DNA of 64,000 nt from positions 3,286,001 through 3,350,000 of the forward strand of contig JAZBRI010000009.1 in the NCBI GenBank assembly GCA_036874045.1, read 5' to 3'. The notes beneath the pieces were generated by a model, which saw only the letters and a list, made by a program, of their open reading frames with translations, did no database searches and had not been told where the DNA came from. Each line of letters begins with the position of its first letter. The first letter of the stretch is position 1. This DNA is from Cymodocea nodosa (taxonomy: Eukaryota > Streptophyta > Magnoliopsida > Alismatales > Cymodoceaceae). Made by a program: the position numbers and the translations under genes. This document shows, in pieces, positions 61,509 through 64,000 of the stretch.

Positions 61509-63580
61509 CCCTCGTACCTAATCTCTTAGCAAAAGACTAAAGTTAAATAATGAAAACATAAAGCTCATATGAAAGTGCACTTATTAAAAATAGAAAACAA
61601 AATAACTAAGAAACAAATAACAAAAATAAAACTAACCTAAGCTACTTTTGTAGGAATCACGACTATACTTAGTATGTGCAGTAAGCCTTTAAACCCTTAG
61701 GTCACCTTAGTGGTCCTATTTTTGCATGACTACAATCCTTTGCTTACGAGAAAATTAACTAGTTACTTAATAGCCTTTGTAAGAACAGGTAATCAATACT
61801 CTCTTCTTCTTACCTTTTTTTTCATCATTTTGCTTGTTTCTTTTTTTCTCACCATAGCTCTCTACCCTTAAGAGTGCCTCCCACATCATTACATGGGAAC
61901 GAGCAATTTTAACCTTAACCATATTATTCTACCTTTCTCATAGGACAACCTCAAGGTATATTCTGAAGTTTTTACCTAAGTTTCCCTTCAAGAAGAGTGG
62001 TTCCTTCCTAGTCAAGACCTCGTGTAAGTGCAATACTATATATAAGCTCAAAAATATGGATGGTATTGAATTTTATTCTTCTACTTCTCTTAAAGTTCAA
62101 GGTTTCTTTCCTAAAGGATTTACTTCTAAGTCTTAACTATACCTAAGAGAACGCTATCCATTAATACCTTAGAGCATATATAAAACATAATAACCAAGAA
62201 AAAGCATAAAATCAAAAAAAAAAAAATTGTTGTCAAATGCCTCCCTCCATACTTAAATTTTGCATTGTCTTTAATGTAAAAGAAATCATTTAAGTAATAA
62301 GATAAAAAACATGAAGATGACAAAAACAAAAGAAATAAATCACAACAAGCAAGAAAATATTACACCCCCTCCCATACCTAGCATGCAATTCATATGCACA
62401 TGTATTAATTTAAATTACATTATTCTTAAAACATACAATGAAGATTGAGTAATATGCTAAAGAAATAATGCTTAATATAAGTATCAAGTACATAATAAAA
62501 AGATAAGGTTAAGAATGCATACCTTGCTTGATGAAAAAAGAAATAAACTACAAAACTAATAAACATATCAAAATTGAAATATATATATATATATAAAGCC
62601 CACAAACAAAAAATTTTAATAATTTAAATTTTTTTAATAATTTTTTAAAAAAAATTATATTTTTTATACTTTTTTTAATTATTATTATTATTACTAGTTA
62701 TTTATAATGACATACAAAACTAATTAAATGAGCAAACATAATTAATTCAAGCACTTAGGTCTTTAGCAATACTAGCAATCTACAATATAATAAAAGAATT
62801 AAAAGACAATCACTTTTAATTTCACTTAAGACCTAATTTTCTTTAACTCATTAAATTACAAGATCCTAATTTCATGTCACTATGATTATTATAAAAATAC
62901 AATGTATTTTATCAACAAATCATCAAATTCATCCAAAGTTTTATCTTCAAAAAGCAAACATAATATTTGAGAAATTAAACTTTGCTACTTTAACTTCAAG
63001 ATTTTTTTACAAAAATTCAACTCTAAAATTCACAAATAAATACTCATTTGAAAGGTAATTACTTCTATTTTTTAACAAAAATCATTGAATTAAAATTTAA
63101 ACATTTGAGTAATAGCATATTTTTAAAAATCATCAAAAGAAAATTGTTCAAAAATTTGTAAAACATCCCTATCTTCTAGGATTTTTATCTTTTAATATAC
63201 TAATCAGAATTTCATGTATAAGTACTCAAATGAAATATCAAAAACCAAGTATTTTAGGAAAAATAATAGAAAAATGAGTTCCAAGCACATTAAAAATTCA
63301 TATTCTAGATAGGTAGATTTTGTCTCCAATAATTTTATACACAAAGATTGTCATTACTTTATTAATTTTCTTGTTACTAACATATATGATAAATTAAACA
63401 TATGATAAGCAATTTAGATATAAGGGAATTAACTCATAGACTAGCCAATCCATGTATCAATTTCCTTGCAAACACAAAAAAAAAAAATTCAAACCGAAAT
63501 AAGAAAACAAACAAAACTAGAATAATATGAAGTATATTAAATCTTGCAAATCATCCAATAAATCATTTTAGCACCAAAAC
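61509..63580 (-). other. Internal region of gypsy element 3, without gag or pol
   Basis: About 2.1 kb, AT-rich, with no coding sequence above background. It retains the GCATTGTC...AATGTAAAAG motif (62262-62283) also seen in element 2 at 14250 and 32050, and a second tract near 62367 (CACCCCCTCCCATACC). AT microsatellite at about 62579-62597. It is a large-retrotransposon-derivative type, dependent on others. Confidence 0.7.
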
Positions 63581-63598
63581 TCTCCGACAACGGTGTTA
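63581..63598 (-). other. Degenerate primer-binding site, gypsy element 3
   Basis: On the minus strand TAACACCGTTGTCGGAGA, recognisable as the tRNA-Asp type by alignment with 6499-6516. It is followed by an AGTTTTT spacer before the LTR end. Confidence 0.75.
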
Positions 63599-63604
63599 AA
63601 AACT

Positions 63605-64000
63605 TGTAATGGTAAATCATGTATGATTAAAACATAAGTTTTACATTTATAATTAAGTGCAAGTGTATGATGCTTATTATATTAAGTTGTGTAAGTACGA
63701 GTCGAATCCACAAGAAGTTTGTCTTAAATAAATTTATTAAAATAATTATCCGATAAAATATTCACACAATTAAGTCCATAGATAAAACTTTAATCACATG
63801 TTATAAGTTTCAATTACATAAACACACTAAAGAATTCGAAGATAGCATAACACTCATTAAATCCTAGAGCTAAAGCTAGAAAACTTAAGAAAATCAATGC
63901 TTTATGTCCTTGGAATCATAGAAATTAAGCTCGAATTCTAACTCTTTTTTGTTCCAACCTGGATATTGAAAAATCCAGAGAAAATATTGGTTGAAAAGGT
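63605..64000 (-). repeat. 5' LTR of gypsy element 3, cut by the window end
   Basis: Starts TGTAATGG. About 400 bases are homologous to 59475-59880, and include GTACGAGTCGAATCCACA, the block equivalent to GTCGATCCCATAGG of the other gypsy LTRs. Confidence 0.85.

Noticed and set aside
62126-62329. Hydrophobic minus-strand frame in gypsy element 3
   Set aside because: It spans a conserved noncoding motif and A/T runs; low-complexity AT-rich DNA readily yields hydrophobic frames.

Overview
The window is nuclear DNA of a flowering plant. It is AT-rich and packed with nested LTR retrotransposons. The primer-binding sites match plant tRNA-Asp (gypsy) and tRNA-iMet (copia), and one intron-split host gene with a GC-rich first exon lies near the right end. 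A GC-rich 5' exon in AT-rich surroundings hints at a monocot, but the species cannot be fixed from this sequence.

Region 1 (1-8727) is the 5' two thirds of an Athila-like Ty3/gypsy element on the minus strand: 5' LTR (6524-8727), PBS, gag remnant, protease, RT/RNase H, integrase, then a third ORF that runs off the left edge. All reading frames carry stops or frameshifts. The element sits inside an LTR of the opposite orientation (8728-12108). That LTR also holds a solo copia LTR with a perfect 5-bp duplication, and it is itself inserted in a third gypsy LTR (12109-12820).

Region 2 (12821-19062 and 30124-32403) is a gag-only gypsy element on the minus strand with no recognisable pol. Where pol should be it carries an intronless F-box gene copy, and its 3' noncoding part contains a segment shared with the copia element next door. 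Its upstream LTR is flanked by a PBS on one side and a PPT on the other, so it belongs to a tandem LTR-internal-LTR array.

Region 3 (19063-30123) is a Sirevirus-like Ty1/copia element (family A) inserted in that LTR. It has two LTRs, a long gag with coiled coil, a protease fused by deletion to the end of RT/RNase H (integrase lost), and a downstream ORF3.

Region 4 (32404-47406) holds two copies of a related family B: B2 (34636-46435, all domains present but broken) is inserted in the gag zinc knuckle of B1. B2's ORF3 has a duplicated domain and a hydrophobic stretch.

Region 5 (47407-52720) holds two solo LTRs (gypsy and copia A types) and unassigned DNA. Region 6 (52721-58515) is a two-exon host gene for a 215-residue protein of unknown function with an apparent signal peptide and a 5.1-kb intron. 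Region 7 (59475-64000) is a short gypsy-type element without gag-pol, cut by the window end.

The most interesting signals are: short dyad modules typical of the LTRs that recur just upstream of each extra ORF (gypsy ORF3, F-box, copia A ORF3, copia B ORF3) together with TATA-like boxes, suggesting private promoters; a noncoding module shared in sense between a gypsy and a copia element; and the captured F-box gene.
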